Shown piece after piece: positions 52,021 through 61,229 of a stretch of 64,000 nt of DNA (position 1 is the first letter of the stretch; each line of letters opens with the position of its first letter). The stretch lies in NCBI RefSeq assembly GCF_026309355.1, contig NZ_JAPJZK010000001.1, forward strand, positions 868,001 through 932,000, in the 5' to 3' direction. The stretch is from Spartinivicinus marinus (lineage in GTDB: Bacteria > Pseudomonadota > Gammaproteobacteria > Pseudomonadales > Zooshikellaceae). A model generated the notes under the pieces. That model was not told where the DNA came from. It saw only the letters and a list, made by a program, of their open reading frames with translations, and made no database searches. The position numbers were made by a program, and so were the translations under genes.

Positions 52021-52144
52021 TCAATCAACAAAGTGTTAGCGCTTTATCCTACCAAGAAAGGTCTTGCACTATTTGCTGTTAGCCCAATAAGAATAAAGGC
52101 GCTATCAGTTGATTGAGCACCTGACAGCACCTTGTGTTAGCGCT
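52021..52144. repeat. nested inverted repeats and an 11-bp direct repeat downstream of frr
   Basis: TCAATCAAC (52021-52029) pairs with GTTGATTGA (52108-52116), and inside it AGCGCTTTAT (52038-52047) pairs with ATAAAGGCGCT (52093-52103) with one bulge. GTGTTAGCGCT occurs at 52033-52043 and again at 52134-52144, the second copy overlapping the frr stop codon. No U-tract follows, so this is not a plain terminator. It may be a structured 3' UTR or mRNA-stabilising fold. Confidence 0.5.
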
Positions 52145-52700
52145 AAATTTCCATTAGCTCAGCTTCTTTAACCTGTAGCGCTTTATCAACTTCAGCTATA
52201 TATTGGTCGGTTATTTTTTGGATTTCATCATGAGCTTTGCGCTCTTCATCTTCGCTGATTTCTTTATCTTTCAATAGCGTTTTCAGCTCACTGATTGCGT
52301 CCCGACGAATATTACGCACAGCGACACGAGCCCCTTCCGCCTCTGACTTAGCTTGCTTAATATAGTTTTTACGCGTTTCTTCAGTTAAAGGCGGTAGTGG
52401 AATCCGTATTACATCACCTGCCGTATTAGGGTTCAAACCCAGGTCAGATTTTAGAATAGCTTTTTCAATATCAGGAACTAACTGCTTTTCCCACGGGCTA
52501 ACTGATAAAGTACGACCATCTTCTACTGATATATTAGCCACTTGATTTAATGGTGTATCCGCACCATAGTACGAAACTACAACGCTATCCAGCAAACTAG
52601 GGTGTGCCCTGCCAGTACGAATTTTGGCAAATGCAACATCCAAAGACTCCACACTTTTTTTCATCCGAGTCTTAGTATCGGACTTAATTTCATTAATCAT
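52143..52700 (-). CDS. frr: ribosome recycling factor
   Basis: 185-residue RRF, which splits the post-termination ribosome with EF-G. Conserved [11 protein letters not shown] and [11 protein letters not shown] segments are present. The domain layout is a long helical bundle with an inserted beta domain. The longest frame begins earlier at 52715. The ATG at 52700 has a GGGGGTGA box, yields the usual length and overlaps the pyrH stop by eight bases. Confidence 0.96.
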   Translation of the reverse strand: MINEIKSDTKTRMKKSVESLDVAFAKIRTGRAHPSLLDSVVVSYYGADTPLNQVANISVEDGRTLSVSPWEKQLVPDIEKAILKSDLGLNPNTAGDVIRIPLPPLTEETRKNYIKQAKSEAEGARVAVRNIRRDAISELKTLLKDKEISEDEERKAHDEIQKITDQYIAEVDKALQVKEAELMEI

Positions 52701-53433
52701 TTTCACCCCCAGCAATTAATGTTCCGTCATTGCCACCCACAACAATATTTAACAGGGCGCCGGTTTTATTCATATTAAATACACGAACAGGCATGTGATG
52801 GTCTCGCACTAAGCAGATCGCCGTTAAATCCATAACTCCCAGTTTACGAATCAGTACTTCGTCATAACTGAGTACTGAAAACTTTTCTGCATCAGGGTTC
52901 TTAACCGGATCATCAGTGAATACGCCATCTACTTTAGTGGCCTTCAATACTAAATCTGCTTCAACTTCAATGCCTCGTAAGCAGGCTGCAGAGTCAGTGG
53001 TGAAGAAAGGATTGCCTGTACCTGCAGAAAAGATAACAACATCACCACCATTTAGATACCGCTGGGCTTTTCGGCGATCATAGTGCTCAACCACGCCACT
53101 CATTGGAATAGCTGACATAACTCGGGTATTAATATTCGAGCGCTCTAAGCTATCACGCATTGCCAATGCGTTCATTACCGTGGCCAGCATTCCCATGTGA
53201 TCACCTGTCACACGATCCATGCCTGCTGCATGTAACGATGCTCCACGAAACAGGTTCCCACCACCGATAACTATTCCTACTTGCACCCCAATACCTACTA
53301 ACTGGCCAATTTCAAGCGCCATTCGATCGAGCACTTTTGGATCAATACCAAAGTCCTCATCCCCCATTAGGGCTTCACCGCTTAGTTTTAGCAAGATACG
53401 TTTGTATTTTGGTTGTCGGTCACTAATAGGCAT
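52693..53433 (-). CDS. pyrH: UMP kinase
   Basis: 246-residue bacterial UMP kinase of the amino acid kinase fold, which makes UDP from [16 protein letters not shown] near the start, [10 protein letters not shown] and [13 protein letters not shown] are diagnostic. The ATG at 53433 with AGGTGA upstream was preferred over a TTG 12 codons earlier. It follows a strong terminator after tsf, so it probably needs readthrough or its own promoter. Confidence 0.96.
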   Translation of the reverse strand: MPISDRQPKYKRILLKLSGEALMGDEDFGIDPKVLDRMALEIGQLVGIGVQVGIVIGGGNLFRGASLHAAGMDRVTGDHMGMLATVMNALAMRDSLERSNINTRVMSAIPMSGVVEHYDRRKAQRYLNGGDVVIFSAGTGNPFFTTDSAACLRGIEVEADLVLKATKVDGVFTDDPVKNPDAEKFSVLSYDEVLIRKLGVMDLTAICLVRDHHMPVRVFNMNKTGALLNIVVGGNDGTLIAGGEND

Positions 53434-53467
53434 CAGTTCACCTGCTCTCTTAATAAAGTCTGCTCTC

Positions 53468-53495
53468 AAAAAAATGGCCTGCTTAGCAGGCCATT
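53468..53495 (-). terminator. intrinsic terminator after tsf
   Basis: An 11-bp perfect stem AATGGCCTGCT / AGCAGGCCATT (53473-53483 with 53485-53495), whose top pairs must open to form a loop, is followed on the minus strand by a run of seven T. It lies ten bases after the tsf stop. Confidence 0.85.
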
Positions 53496-53505
53496 GGTAT
53501 GATTA

Positions 53506-54372
53506 CTACTTATTAAGTCCTGCCTGGGCAGCTACTTCAGCAGCAAAATCAACTTCTTCTTTTTCAATCCCTTCACCCACTTCGTAGCGTTTAAAGCCTA
53601 ATACTTTTGCACCGGCTTTTTTCGCTAAAGCGCCAATTTTTACGTCAGGATCTTTAACAAAAGGCTGCTCTACCAAGCTGTTTTCTGCCAAAAACTTGTT
53701 TATGCGGCCACTGATCATTTTCTCAATAATATCATCTGGCTTGCCTGAGTCTTTAGCTTGAGCGATGAAGATTTCTTTCTCTTTCGCTACCACTTCTTCA
53801 GGCATATCTTCTTTGTTAACCACTTGAGGGTTAACTGCAGCCACATGCATAGCAATATCTTTAGCCAACTCAACGTCACCACCGTCCAGAGCAACCAATA
53901 CACCAATACGCTTGTTACCGTGTACATAACTGCCAACCACTGACGCTTCAACTAGCTCAAGGCGACGCACACCAATGTTTTCACCAATTTTTTGCACTAA
54001 TGCCAAACGAGCAGTTTCTAGCTCACCTTCCATCAGTTTGGCAACATCTGTTTGCTTGTCAGCAAATGCTTTATCTAAAACAGTGTTCACGAAACCCAAG
54101 AAATTGTCATCGCGGGCAACGAAGTCAGTTTCACTATTCACTTCAAGTAGCAGACCATAGCTCGCATCATCAGCTACTTTAACTGCTACAACACCTTCTG
54201 CCGCAGTACGACCGGCTTTTTTCGCAGCTTTTGCCTGACCTGACTTACGCAGCTCTTCTATTGCTTTTTCAATATCGCCTTCTGCTTGAACCAGTGCTTT
54301 TTTACACTCCATCATGCCCAAGCCAGTGCGCTCACGTAACTCTTTTACCAATGCGGCGGTAATTGCTGCCAT
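53506..54372 (-). CDS. tsf: elongation factor Ts
   Basis: 288-residue EF-Ts, the guanine nucleotide exchange factor of EF-Tu. The N-terminal UBA-like domain contains [16 protein letters not shown]. The core has the T-D-F-V-A-R motif (here S-E-T-D-F-V-A-R-D) that contacts EF-Tu. It follows rpsB after an attenuating hairpin, the standard rpsB-tsf pair. Confidence 0.97.
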   Translation of the reverse strand: MAAITAALVKELRERTGLGMMECKKALVQAEGDIEKAIEELRKSGQAKAAKKAGRTAAEGVVAVKVADDASYGLLLEVNSETDFVARDDNFLGFVNTVLDKAFADKQTDVAKLMEGELETARLALVQKIGENIGVRRLELVEASVVGSYVHGNKRIGVLVALDGGDVELAKDIAMHVAAVNPQVVNKEDMPEEVVAKEKEIFIAQAKDSGKPDDIIEKMISGRINKFLAENSLVEQPFVKDPDVKIGALAKKAGAKVLGFKRYEVGEGIEKEEVDFAAEVAAQAGLNK

Positions 54373-54436
54373 GAATCTATCCTCTTAATTCAGTTAGAGT
54401 GCAATTCACCCAAAAGTATAATTAACTTAAAATTCG

Positions 54437-54459
54437 AAAAAGGGGGCCTTGCCCCCTTT
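54437..54459 (-). terminator. intrinsic terminator/attenuator between rpsB and tsf
   Basis: A 9-bp stem AAAGGGGGC / GCCCCCTTT (54439-54447 with 54451-54459) with a three-base loop is followed on the minus strand by a T-run. A partial terminator in this position is known from E. coli and sets the ratio of S2 to EF-Ts. Confidence 0.8.
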
Positions 54460-54508
54460 ACTGTATATGATGAAGGCAGAACTGCCTGATCATGAATACA
54501 TTTGTAGA

Positions 54509-55276
54509 CTAGCCTTCTGCGGCTTCTTTAGTTTCAGGCTGCTCAGGTGCTTCTTCTGCAACTTCAACAAACTCATCTGCCTGACCTAGGTCAGCAGAGG
54601 CACGGCCTTCTACTGTTGCTTCAGCAACTGACTTCACATAAAGCTGGATTGCGCGGATCGCATCATCATTACCAGGAATTACGTAGTCCACGCCATCTGG
54701 GTTGCTGTTGGTATCAACAATACCTATAACTGGAATACCTAGCTTGTTTGCTTCAGTAACAGCAATACGCTCGTGGTCAACATCAACAACAAAAATTGCA
54801 TCTGGTAAGCCACCCATTTCTTTGATACCGCCTAAGCTGCGCTCTAGTTTTTCCAGCTCACGGGTACGCATTAGGGCTTCTTTCTTAGTCAGTTTTTCAA
54901 ACGTACCGTCTTGTTTTTGCGCTTCTAGATCACGCAGACGACGAATTGACTGACGGATAGTTTTGTAGTTGGTTAACATACCACCTAACCAGCGGTGGTC
55001 AACATAAGGCATGCCAGCACGCTTAGCTTCTTCACGAATCACTTTGCTCGCAGCACGTTTGGTACCAACAAATAAAATTTTCTTTTTGCTTTCAACCATC
55101 TTCTTAATGATACCTAAGGCACCATTGAAAGCTGGCAAGGTGTGTTCAAGGTTAATGATATGAATCTTATTGCGTGCACCATAAATGTACTTAGACATTT
55201 TAGGGTTCCAGTAACGAGTCTGGTGACCAAAATGCACACCAGCCTTCAACATTTCACGCATTGAAACTTTAGCCAT
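54509..55276 (-). CDS. rpsB: 30S ribosomal protein S2
   Basis: 255-residue S2. The product starts [19 protein letters not shown], the normal N-terminus, and carries F-V-G-T-K-R-A-A and [11 protein letters not shown]. The acidic C-terminal tail (E/A-rich, about residues 228-255) is typical. The longest frame begins at 55324. The ATG at 55276 has a GGAG box. It is divergent from map. Confidence 0.97.
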   Translation of the reverse strand: MAKVSMREMLKAGVHFGHQTRYWNPKMSKYIYGARNKIHIINLEHTLPAFNGALGIIKKMVESKKKILFVGTKRAASKVIREEAKRAGMPYVDHRWLGGMLTNYKTIRQSIRRLRDLEAQKQDGTFEKLTKKEALMRTRELEKLERSLGGIKEMGGLPDAIFVVDVDHERIAVTEANKLGIPVIGIVDTNSNPDGVDYVIPGNDDAIRAIQLYVKSVAEATVEGRASADLGQADEFVEVAEEAPEQPETKEAAEG

Positions 55277-55393
55277 GTTATTTCTCCAACATCGGGTTAG
55301 GCCTCCACACACCCCACGACTCAACCTGTTTAGGCACCCAGAGTAATGGTATTGGTGTGTGTGTGTTATATCCTGCCATTTAGCAGGCGCAGC
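55277..55393 (-). ncRNA. rpsB leader, possible t44/tff-like RNA
   Basis: The long 5' leader of rpsB on the minus strand contains small hairpins (CUC...GCCU-AAAC-AGGU...GAG near 55310-55340) and a repeated AC-rich stretch that could pair with the GGGGUGUGUGG segment nearer the start codon. In E. coli the same position, between map and rpsB, encodes the t44/tff leader RNA through which S2 controls its own synthesis. Identity is by position and by a partial resemblance I recall. A covariance-model search would settle it. Confidence 0.45.
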
Positions 55394-55422
55394 TTTATAC
55401 CATAAATTATCGAAAACTAAAA
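55394..55422 (-). promoter_or_regulatory. candidate rpsB promoter
   Basis: TATAAA (55399-55394 on the minus strand) is followed by a GC-rich stretch GCTGCGCC, the type of discriminator seen in stringently controlled ribosomal promoters. The -35 region is poor (TTTTAG at 17 bases). Confidence 0.35.
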
Positions 55423-55655
55423 CCCAGTACCGCCCCCTAAAATCTCAGAGTAACGTTACCAGGATGCTACGGACAGCCTATTTATAGGGTGCAGCACAAG
55501 TTAGCTATAGCTCTACTCCTTTCACCAGGCTAATTACATTTTTTGATATATTAGCTACTCCCGATAGTTATTTTATACATCCCACTTTTCAACCAAACAT
55601 TCAACAATAGAGGTAACAATTTATTTCATGTCAGCTTCTGATACACTAATGGGCT

Positions 55656-55802
55656 AGGGCCTGTTGTAGCTTACCTTCTTACATGCACAACAAAATAATT
55701 ATTGTCCAGTGACATTTTATGTAAGCCAAAACGGCTACCGTAAGCTTTGCAGCAGCAGACTTCTGCAAAGCGGAACCCTTTGGGCAAACGCCAACAGACC
55801 CT
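55656..55802. other. structured leader region upstream of map
   Basis: AGGGCCTGTTG (55656-55666) can pair with CAACAGACCCT (55792-55802) at 10 of 11 positions. Inside, AGCTTAC (55668-55674) pairs with GTAAGCT (55740-55746), and a perfect 9-bp hairpin GCTTTGCAG / CTGCAAAGC (55744-55752 with 55763-55771) competes with the latter. CCC-TTT-GGG follows at about 55777-55784. The fold ends about 30 bases before the map start. It may be a 5' UTR control element, a small RNA or a small mobile repeat. Confidence 0.45.
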
Positions 55803-55833
55803 CACCCTAAGCGTTGACAAGTGACGGAGATCA

Positions 55834-56616
55834 ATGCCTGTTATGGCTGTAAATATTAAAACCCCTGAAGAAATTGAAAAAATGCGCGTTGCTGGCCGTC
55901 TTGCAGCAGAAGTGCTGGAAATGATTGGCCCTTATGTAGAGCCAGGTATTACTACAAGTGAATTAGATAGAATTTGCCATGACTACATTGTTAATCATCA
56001 ACAGGCGATTCCAGCACCTTTAAACTACAATGGTTTTCCTAAATCTATTTGCACCTCAGTCAATCAAGTGGTTTGTCATGGTATACCTAGCGATAAAAAA
56101 ATATTAAAAAATGGCGACATCATTAATATCGATGTCACCGTTATTAAAGACGGTTACCATGGAGATACCAGCAAGATGTTTTATGTTGGTGATGTAGCAG
56201 AACACGCCAAAAAACTCTGCAATGTTACCCAAGAGTGCTTATATAAGGCCATTGAAATACTAAAACCTGGTGTTTACCTGGGTGATATTGGCCATATCAT
56301 CAGCAAACATGCTCACACCCACCACTTTTCAGTAGTAGAAGAGTACTGCGGCCACGGTATCGGTAAAATTTTTCACGAAGAGCCTCAAGTACTTCATTAT
56401 GGAAAGCCTGGCACAGGGTTGCAGATTCAGGAAGGGATGACTTTTACAGTTGAGCCAATGATTAACGCTGGAAAAAAATACACCAAGTTAAACAAAAAAG
56501 ATGGCTGGACAGTAACCACTAAAGATGGGCGTCTTTCTGCACAGTGGGAGCATACTTTAGCTATTACTGCTGACGGCTGTGAAGTTCTTACCAAACGTTC
56601 TGAAGAACCTTTTTAA
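55834..56616 (+). CDS. map: type I methionine aminopeptidase
   Basis: 260-residue enzyme that removes the initiator methionine. The metal ligands are visible as the aspartates in N-I-D-V-T and H-G-D-T-S, the histidine in G-H-G-I-G, and glutamates in V-E-P-M and W-E-H-T. The start at 55834 has GGAG a short distance upstream. A second ATG is three codons in. It is divergent from rpsB, as in E. coli. Confidence 0.96.
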   Translation: MPVMAVNIKTPEEIEKMRVAGRLAAEVLEMIGPYVEPGITTSELDRICHDYIVNHQQAIPAPLNYNGFPKSICTSVNQVVCHGIPSDKKILKNGDIINIDVTVIKDGYHGDTSKMFYVGDVAEHAKKLCNVTQECLYKAIEILKPGVYLGDIGHIISKHAHTHHFSVVEEYCGHGIGKIFHEEPQVLHYGKPGTGLQIQEGMTFTVEPMINAGKKYTKLNKKDGWTVTTKDGRLSAQWEHTLAITADGCEVLTKRSEEPF

Positions 56617-56664
56617 ACCACACCAACTGCTGGGTGGTCTTACTGCCACCCCATTAGAAGACAC

Positions 56665-59397
56665 ATGAAGCTGGATCAATCCACACTCGACTATTGTCAG
56701 CAGTTATTTGATAAGGGTCAGTTCCGTGCCGAACTAACCCTATCCAACTCACCTATTCCCGCTTACAAAAAGTGCCTGATACAAGCACAAAGCAAGCTGG
56801 ATGAAGATTTTGCGAATGGTGTTACTGTTGAAACACTGGTTCATGCTCGTGCCTGGCTAGTTGACCAAGTACTTAGTTTGGCTTGGGAACACTGGATCGG
56901 CAGTGATTGTGAGGATATCGCCTTAGTCGCTGTTGGGGGATATGGCCGTGGAGAGCTGCACCCTCACTCTGATATTGATTTACTGATTTTATTGGCACAC
57001 GACAGTTTTGCCCCCTATCAGCAAGGTATTGAAGCCTTTATTACTCTGCTTTGGGACATACGACTGGCTGTTGGCCATAGCGTTCGCTCCATTACTGAAT
57101 GTTGTGAGCAAGCAGCTATTGATATAACCATCATGACCAACTTGCTTGAGTCTCGAACACTTTGTGGCCCTAGCCAACTTGTACTGCAGTTGCTAGATAA
57201 TATCCAAGCCAAACAATACTGGCCCAGCAAAAAATTTCTTCAAGCAAAATACGAAGAGCAGCGCCAGCGACACAAGAAGTTTAATGAAACAGAGTATCTA
57301 CTTGAACCGAACTTAAAAAGCTCTCCTGGCGGCTTAAGAGATATTCATATGATTAGCTGGGTCAGCCGACACCACTTTGACATCAAAAACCTGGCCCAAC
57401 TTGTTGACCAAGGATTACTGACCGACTCTGAATACCGTATTTTACGTTCAGGCAGGCAATACTTGTGGAAAATCAGATATGGACTTCATCTGCTGGCTAA
57501 ACGAGATGAAAACCGCCTGGTATTTGATTACCAAAAGCAACTTGCCCAACAGTTTGGCTATCAAGACACACACTCCAGCCTAGCTGTTGAGCAGTTTATG
57601 CAACAGTACTTTCGCACTGTCATGGCGCTTGGTGAACTTAATGACTTACTATTACAGCACTTTGATGATTTAATTTTATCTGCAGATAAACCCACTTCCA
57701 TCACAAGACTCAACGAACGCTTTCAGATCAACAATAACTATATTGAAGTTGTTTCACCCCGCGTTTTTAAAGCTACTCCCTCTGCACTGCTTGAAGTGTT
57801 TGTATTGATGACTCAACACCCTGAAATACTGGGTGTTAAAGCCTCAACTATTCGCTTAATTAGAGAACATCGCTACCTTATTGATGAGAGCTTTCGCAGC
57901 ACCCCTCATAATACCGCTTTGTTTATTGAACTAATGAAAGCACCTTATGGGCTAACGGTTAACTTACGACGGATGATGCGCTATGGCATTTTAGGTCGAT
58001 ACTTACCTGCATTTGGGAAAATCACAGGCCAAATGCAACACGACTTATTTCATATCTACACGGTTGATGCACATACCCTGTTACTGATCAAATTTCTTCG
58101 TAGCTTTCATTATCAAGAGAGCAAAGCCCGCTTCCCGGTTGCCACCCAAATAATTAAAACCTTGGCGAAGCCCGAACTATTGTATATTGCCGGTTTATTT
58201 CATGACATCGCCAAAGGTCGAGGTGGTGACCACTCAGAGTTAGGGGCTGTTGAAGCAGAAGAGTTTTGCAAGCTCCATCAGCTAAGCGAAGCTGACGCAG
58301 CACTCGTGGTATGGCTGGTCAAATTTCATTTACTCATGTCATCAACGGCACAGCGACAAGATCTATCCGACCCTGAAGTTATCAACCGATTCGCTCAGCA
58401 GGTTTCTAATGCAAGCAGGCTAGACTACCTATATGCACTAACTGTTGCTGACATAAATGCTACCAATCCAAGCCTATGGAACAGCTGGCGAGCATCTTTA
58501 CTTAGACAGCTCTACTCAGCGACTAAACAAGCCTTTACCAGAGGCCTGGAAAACCCTTTTGGCAAGCACGAGCAAATTCAATCAACTCAGCAACAAGCAG
58601 CGGCTCTACTTATTGACAATGATGTCAAACCGGAGGTTATTGAAAAGCTATGGCACGATCTGGGTGATGACTATTTTTTACGACACACAGCAGAAGAGAT
58701 CAGCTGGCACTGTCAGGGAATTATCAATCACAAGCAACGCAAGCCATTAATTCTGATTAAAGAAACCACTGAGCAGCAAACAGAAGCCACTACTCAGATT
58801 TTTATCTACACCAAAGACCGTGAAGGCTTATTTGCCGTTATAACTGCAGGGCTGGACAAACTAAACCTTAATGTTCAAGATGCCCGCATCATTACCTCCA
58901 AAACAGGTTACTCTTTAGATACCTTTATTGTGCTTGAGCAAAATGGCAACCCAATTGGCCATAAGCCTTACCGCATCAAACAAATAAAGCAGCACCTGGT
59001 CAAGGCACTCATTCGTCACAATAAAAACCCAGAGCTCATTAACCGCCGAACGTCTAGGCAACTAAAACACTTTGCCTACCCTGCTGAAGTGGTGATTAGT
59101 AACAACAGTAAAAACCATCGAACCATTATTGAAATCACCACACCAGACCGGCCAGGTCTGATCGCCCTTATTGGCAAATTATTTGTGGACCTGAAACTCG
59201 TGATACACAATGCTAAAATTGCCACTCTGGGAGAACGGGTTGAGGATGTCTTTCTTATCACTGACTTACAGGGTAATCCGATTAAAGACGAAGAAACTTG
59301 TTTACAAATACAACAAACTCTTTGCCAGCATCTGGATAACCGGTCACAGCAAGACTCAATCGGCAAAAATCAAAAACGTAGTTTAACTATTCAATAA
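56665..59397 (+). CDS. glnD: bifunctional PII uridylyltransferase/uridylyl-removing enzyme GlnD
   Basis: 910-residue sensor of glutamine that uridylylates and deuridylylates PII proteins. The nucleotidyltransferase motif G-G-Y-G-R-G-E-L-H-P-H-S-D-I-D lies near residue 93. The HD hydrolase domain is marked by F-H-D-I-A-K-G-R-G-G-D-H near residue 512. Two C-terminal ACT domains start near residues 712 (I-Y-T-K-D-R-E-G-L-F) and 820 (T-T-P-D-R-P-G-L-I-A). It follows map on the same strand after 48 bases, an order common in this group. Confidence 0.96.
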   Translation: MKLDQSTLDYCQQLFDKGQFRAELTLSNSPIPAYKKCLIQAQSKLDEDFANGVTVETLVHARAWLVDQVLSLAWEHWIGSDCEDIALVAVGGYGRGELHPHSDIDLLILLAHDSFAPYQQGIEAFITLLWDIRLAVGHSVRSITECCEQAAIDITIMTNLLESRTLCGPSQLVLQLLDNIQAKQYWPSKKFLQAKYEEQRQRHKKFNETEYLLEPNLKSSPGGLRDIHMISWVSRHHFDIKNLAQLVDQGLLTDSEYRILRSGRQYLWKIRYGLHLLAKRDENRLVFDYQKQLAQQFGYQDTHSSLAVEQFMQQYFRTVMALGELNDLLLQHFDDLILSADKPTSITRLNERFQINNNYIEVVSPRVFKATPSALLEVFVLMTQHPEILGVKASTIRLIREHRYLIDESFRSTPHNTALFIELMKAPYGLTVNLRRMMRYGILGRYLPAFGKITGQMQHDLFHIYTVDAHTLLLIKFLRSFHYQESKARFPVATQIIKTLAKPELLYIAGLFHDIAKGRGGDHSELGAVEAEEFCKLHQLSEADAALVVWLVKFHLLMSSTAQRQDLSDPEVINRFAQQVSNASRLDYLYALTVADINATNPSLWNSWRASLLRQLYSATKQAFTRGLENPFGKHEQIQSTQQQAAALLIDNDVKPEVIEKLWHDLGDDYFLRHTAEEISWHCQGIINHKQRKPLILIKETTEQQTEATTQIFIYTKDREGLFAVITAGLDKLNLNVQDARIITSKTGYSLDTFIVLEQNGNPIGHKPYRIKQIKQHLVKALIRHNKNPELINRRTSRQLKHFAYPAEVVISNNSKNHRTIIEITTPDRPGLIALIGKLFVDLKLVIHNAKIATLGERVEDVFLITDLQGNPIKDEETCLQIQQTLCQHLDNRSQQDSIGKNQKRSLTIQ

Positions 59398-59416
59398 GGA
59401 GTAAATAAATCAGGTC

Positions 59417-59761
59417 ATGATTAAACTCTATGGCATTAAAAATTGTGACACAGTAAAAAAAGCTAGAAAATGGTTGGATGAACAACAAATAGCTTATGAA
59501 TTTCACGACTTTAAAACCGCAGGCATTCATCGTGATATTATTGCTCAGTGGTTAACCCAACTAGACCAGGATACACTGATCAATAAACGGGGAACCACTT
59601 GGCGTCGAATTCCTGAAACCCAAAAAATCAACTTAACTGATGAAAAAGCGATTACCTTGATGCTTGCCAATCCAAGTGTCATCAAGCGCCCTGTGCTGGA
59701 TAAAGACGGCAACATCAGTGTAGGTTTCTCTCCAGAAAGCTATAGCGAAATATTGCTATAA
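59417..59761 (+). CDS. ArsC/Spx-family protein (YffB-like)
   Basis: 114-residue thioredoxin-fold protein of the ArsC/Spx/YffB group. The N-terminal active site has a single cysteine in K-N-C-D-T-V-K-K-A. The F-H-D-F-K-T segment and late K-R-P-V-L-D-K-D-G motif are typical. True arsenate reductase activity is not implied, since YffB-type members are best known as glutathione-linked or orphan proteins. It lies between glnD and dapD, a position in which this family is often found in pseudomonads. Confidence 0.85.
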   Translation: MIKLYGIKNCDTVKKARKWLDEQQIAYEFHDFKTAGIHRDIIAQWLTQLDQDTLINKRGTTWRRIPETQKINLTDEKAITLMLANPSVIKRPVLDKDGNISVGFSPESYSEILL

Positions 59762-59812
59762 AGAAGTGAATTACCAACCCATTTAAAAAGTTATTAAGGT
59801 GTAGTATTAATC

Positions 59813-60850
59813 ATGGCCGACTTATTTTTCAGTATTGCACTTGGTGTAGGCAGCAAAAACCAACAAGACAACTGGCTGGAAGTTTATTATCCTGCGCCAC
59901 TTTATAAGCCATCTGCCGAGCTTGCTAACGCCTTTACTTCAGCTCTTAGCTATCAGCAAAGTAATCAAACTTTTGAGCTAACAGATGATACCCTAGCAGC
60001 CTTGGAATCCAACTTGGCCAAGCTTAATGCTCAAGATCAGCTAGCGATTATTAAAGCCTTTCAAGGTAGCCGGCGTCCGGTAGTAGCGACTTTACTTGCA
60101 ACTGATGAAGCCCCTCAAACAACCCCAGAAGCCTACTTAAAATTACAGCTGATTTCCCATCGTTTTGTAAAACCCCATGGCACTAATCTATCAGGCATGT
60201 TTCCACTGCTGCCTAATGTTGCTTGGACTAACCAAGGTGCCGTTGACTTAGCTGAACTGCCTCAGCGCCAATTAGAAAGTCGACTAAAAGGCGAACTACT
60301 TGAAGTCAACTCCGTAGATAAGTTCCCTAAAATGACCGACTATGTAGTTCCTGCAGGAGTACGAATAGCTGACACAGCGCGAGTAAGGCTAGGTGCGTAT
60401 ATTGGCGAAGGCACAACCATTATGCACGAAGGCTTTGTCAACTTTAACGCTGGCACTGAAGGCAAAAGCATGGTCGAAGGCCGGATATCAGCCGGTGTTA
60501 TGGTTGCTGAAGGCAGTGATTTAGGCGGTGGCTGTAGCACTATGGGCACCTTGTCTGGTGGTAATGATATCGTGATTTCCGTTGGCAAAAACTGTTTAGT
60601 CGGCGCTAATGCTGGTGTTGGCATTCCTTTGGGAGATCGCTGTACGATAGAAGCTGGCCTTTATGTAACAGCCAGCTCAAAAGTCAATATTTTAGACGAT
60701 GGTAACCAACTGGTAAAAACGGTTAAAGCAAAAGACCTTGCAGGTCATTCTGACTTATTATTCCGCCGCAACTCGCTTAGTGGCGCACTAGAGTGCAAAA
60801 CCAACAAATCTGCCATTGAGTTGAATGAAGAGCTTCACTCACATAACTAA
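59813..60850 (+). CDS. dapD: 2,3,4,5-tetrahydropyridine-2,6-dicarboxylate N-succinyltransferase
   Basis: 345-residue enzyme that succinylates tetrahydrodipicolinate in lysine and diaminopimelate synthesis. It is of the longer type seen in Pseudomonas (about 344 residues), with an N-terminal helical/alpha-beta domain and a C-terminal left-handed beta-helix (hexapeptides from about residue 185, including G-E-G-T-T-I-M-H-E-G-F-V-N-F-N-A-G). The motif G-G-C-S-T-M-G-T-L is present. It follows the ArsC-like gene by about 50 bases and is followed by a hairpin. Confidence 0.94.
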   Translation: MADLFFSIALGVGSKNQQDNWLEVYYPAPLYKPSAELANAFTSALSYQQSNQTFELTDDTLAALESNLAKLNAQDQLAIIKAFQGSRRPVVATLLATDEAPQTTPEAYLKLQLISHRFVKPHGTNLSGMFPLLPNVAWTNQGAVDLAELPQRQLESRLKGELLEVNSVDKFPKMTDYVVPAGVRIADTARVRLGAYIGEGTTIMHEGFVNFNAGTEGKSMVEGRISAGVMVAEGSDLGGGCSTMGTLSGGNDIVISVGKNCLVGANAGVGIPLGDRCTIEAGLYVTASSKVNILDDGNQLVKTVKAKDLAGHSDLLFRRNSLSGALECKTNKSAIELNEELHSHN

Positions 60851-60869
60851 TACCTGTTTATTAGGTTCA

Positions 60870-60897
60870 AATAGGGTGGAGTAACCTCTACCCTATT
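60870..60897 (+). terminator. hairpin downstream of dapD
   Basis: AATAGGGTGGAG (60870-60881) pairs with CTCTACCCTATT (60886-60897) around a four-base loop, with one G-U pair. It starts 19 bases after the dapD stop. The following sequence is not strongly U-rich, so termination efficiency is doubtful. Confidence 0.45.
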
Positions 60898-61229
60898 CAC
60901 CTCTTCAGCCTTCTCAAATACACTCCCTCCACCAGCTACAACAAAACTCATCCAGCCCTTTCACATCTTATGTAGCTTACAAAACTGCATCACGAAACAA
61001 TTAAAATCTAATGTGAACTATTTTAGAAATTTTAAAATTATCTGATTAGCCTCATAAAGATAAAATCACTACCTATTTCAATTATTTAGCTTCCCACATA
61101 CGCAACTTAATTTTAATCAGTTCACAGTCTATAAGCTCTTTATACAATTTACAGCTTTATATTGTTTAAGTAACATCCAGTTCGCGGATACGGTTTACTA
61201 TTAAATTGGATTTAATCTTCTTAGCCCCT
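60898..61229. other. AT-rich intergenic region with a possible promoter
   Basis: No gene is supported here. TTTACA at 61148-61153 and TAACAT at 61171-61176 stand 17 bases apart on the plus strand and may be the promoter of the following zinc-ribbon gene. No repeats or RNA gene were recognised. Confidence 0.35.

Noticed and set aside
53219-53587. 122-codon plus-strand frame opposite pyrH and tsf
   Set aside because: It crosses a strong terminator and two conserved genes on the other strand.
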